Below are positions 63,191 to 64,000 of a stretch of DNA of 64,000 nt, piece after piece. This DNA comes from Mesorhizobium sp. CU3. GTDB taxonomy: Bacteria; Pseudomonadota; Alphaproteobacteria; Rhizobiales; Rhizobiaceae. The DNA is taken from positions 124,001 through 188,000 of the forward strand of contig NZ_VFWX01000006.1 of assembly GCF_006442965.1 (NCBI RefSeq), given 5' to 3'. Under the pieces are notes generated by a model. It was not told the origin of the DNA, ran no database searches, and saw nothing but the letters and a program-made list of their open reading frames with translations. How positions within the stretch are numbered: the first letter of the stretch is position 1; each line of letters begins with the position of its first letter. The position numbers were made by a program, and so were the translations under genes.

Positions 63191-64000
63191 ATGGGCGCGG
63201 GCGGAGCGACGATGGACGGACTTGTGCCTCGCGATTTCGAGACGCTGCGCGCGACGATCCTGGACAGGCGCGCCAGCCTGCCCAAACGCATCGCGCAGAT
63301 CGCCGCCTATGCGCTGGACAATCCCGACGACATCGCCTTCGGCACGGCGGCAAGCATTGCCGCGTCCGCCGGCGTGCAACCCTCGACGCTGATCCGCTTC
63401 GCCCAGCAGCTCGGCTTCGATGGCTTCACCAGCCTGCAGCAGGTTTTCCGCGAGCGGCTGCGCGAGCGCAACTCCTCCTATGACGAGCGCCTGGCCGCCT
63501 TGCGCGCCAAGGCCGAGGAAGGCGCCGGCCACCGGGCGATCTTCGACGGCTTCGTTGCCGCCGCCAGCACCTCGCTCAACGACATTTCCCGTGCCTTGAA
63601 CGATGGACATTTGGAAGAAGCCGTCTCGCTGCTGGCCAAGGCCGAGACCATCTATGTGCTGGCCAAGCGCCGCTCCTATCCGGTCGCGTCCTACATCGCC
63701 TACGCCTTGGGCAAGCTCAAGATCCGCAACCAGCTGGTGGAATCGGCCGCGGGCCTGAACGCCGAGATCATCGGCTTCGCCACGCCGCGCGACGCCGTCA
63801 TCGCTATCAGCTTCTCTCCTTACGCGCCCGCGACCATCGAGGAGACGCGCGCCATTTCGGAACAGGGCGTGCCGATCGTCGCCATCACCGATAGTTCCTT
63901 CTCGCCGCTCGCCCAGTTCGCCAGGATCTGGTTCGAAGTCGCCGAGGCCGATTTCGGCGGCTTCCGCTCGATTTCGGCCACCATGGCGCTGGCCATGGCG
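63191..64000 (+). CDS. MurR/RpiR family transcriptional regulator, 3' end beyond the window (IolR-like)
   Basis: 270 codons are visible and no stop is reached. The N-terminal HTH_6 domain (RRASLPKRIAQIAAYALDNPDDIAF...SAGVQPSTLIRFAQQLGFDGF) is followed by a SIS sugar-phosphate-binding domain (IYVLAKRRSYPVASYIAYALGK, AISFSPYAPATIEETRAI). In rhizobia an RpiR regulator heads iolR-iolCDEB, so the iol genes may lie just outside the window. The start is ATG 63191, after GGAGAGGGGG; ATG 63212 is also possible. Confidence 0.88.
   Translation, partial: MGAGGATMDGLVPRDFETLRATILDRRASLPKRIAQIAAYALDNPDDIAFGTAASIAASAGVQPSTLIRFAQQLGFDGFTSLQQVFRERLRERNSSYDERLAALRAKAEEGAGHRAIFDGFVAAASTSLNDISRALNDGHLEEAVSLLAKAETIYVLAKRRSYPVASYIAYALGKLKIRNQLVESAAGLNAEIIGFATPRDAVIAISFSPYAPATIEETRAISEQGVPIVAITDSSFSPLAQFARIWFEVAEADFGGFRSISATMALAMA

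Overview
The window is a GC-rich chromosomal segment from a Rhizobiales alphaproteobacterium, most likely Mesorhizobium or a close relative. This assignment rests on gene content and gene order, not on a search. The main markers are chvI-chvG-hprK-EIIA-HPr divergent from pckA, a DivL-type pseudo-histidine kinase beside tsaE/murU/addB/addA/trxA, trpFBA-accD-folC, a his operon with interleaved extra genes, hslV...hslU, and an inositol/rhizopine-type catabolic region. No rRNA, tRNA, CRISPR array, insertion sequence or phage was seen. Most of the window is densely packed core genome.

Layout. 1-2.1 kb: the infC-(methyltransferase-like gene)-rpmI-rplT translation cluster on the minus strand; infC appears to start at ATT. 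2.3-6.3 kb: hydrolase, BenE-like transporter, DUF2852 protein, YgjP-type metallopeptidase, a long inverted-repeat element and a small unknown gene. 6.4-12.2 kb: trpF-trpB-trpA-accD-folC and a VOC protein. 12.2-26.3 kb (minus): an orphan VapB-like antitoxin, a cupin, trxA, addA, addB, murU-like, a tsaE-amgK fusion, divL and ahcY. 26.5-30.5 kb (minus): the PTS-Ntr-like module (HPr, EIIA-Man, short HprK) and the ChvG/ChvI two-component system, with pckA divergent. 32.6-38.2 kb: arfB, alkB, a GT87-like protein and a gtrA/gtrB/integral-membrane glycosyltransferase triad. 38.3-44.0 kb (minus): hisB-DUF2628-hisH-DUF1330-hisA-arginase-like-hisF-hisE-coaA. 44.2-47.2 kb: hslV-GNAT-DUF2585-hslU.

The catabolic accessory region runs from about 48.3 to 58.3 kb. 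On the minus strand is a three-part oxygenase: desaturase-like oxygenase, Rieske ferredoxin and FAD reductase, resembling MocD/MocE/MocF. On the plus strand are a LacI-type regulator, a Frc-like sugar ABC transporter (binding protein, permease, single-domain ATPase), an inositol 2-dehydrogenase/MocA-like enzyme, a MocC-like TIM-barrel protein and an SDR dehydrogenase. Together these look like a pathway for import and oxidation of an inositol derivative, possibly a rhizopine. At the right edge a Gfo/Idh/MocA oxidoreductase diverges from an RpiR-type regulator of the kind that precedes iolCDEB in rhizobia.

The most striking regulatory signal lies upstream of the DAHP synthase gene (aroG) at 58.93-59.13 kb. 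A short leader ORF carries consecutive Tyr-Trp-Tyr-Phe codons, followed by mutually exclusive antiterminator and terminator hairpins and a U-tract. This is a textbook layout for ribosome-mediated attenuation by aromatic amino acids. The window also holds several families of dispersed palindromic repeats: a ~45-bp REP-like family (5 copies), a ~190-230-bp inverted-repeat element (2 copies), and a ~57-bp hairpin repeat (3 copies).
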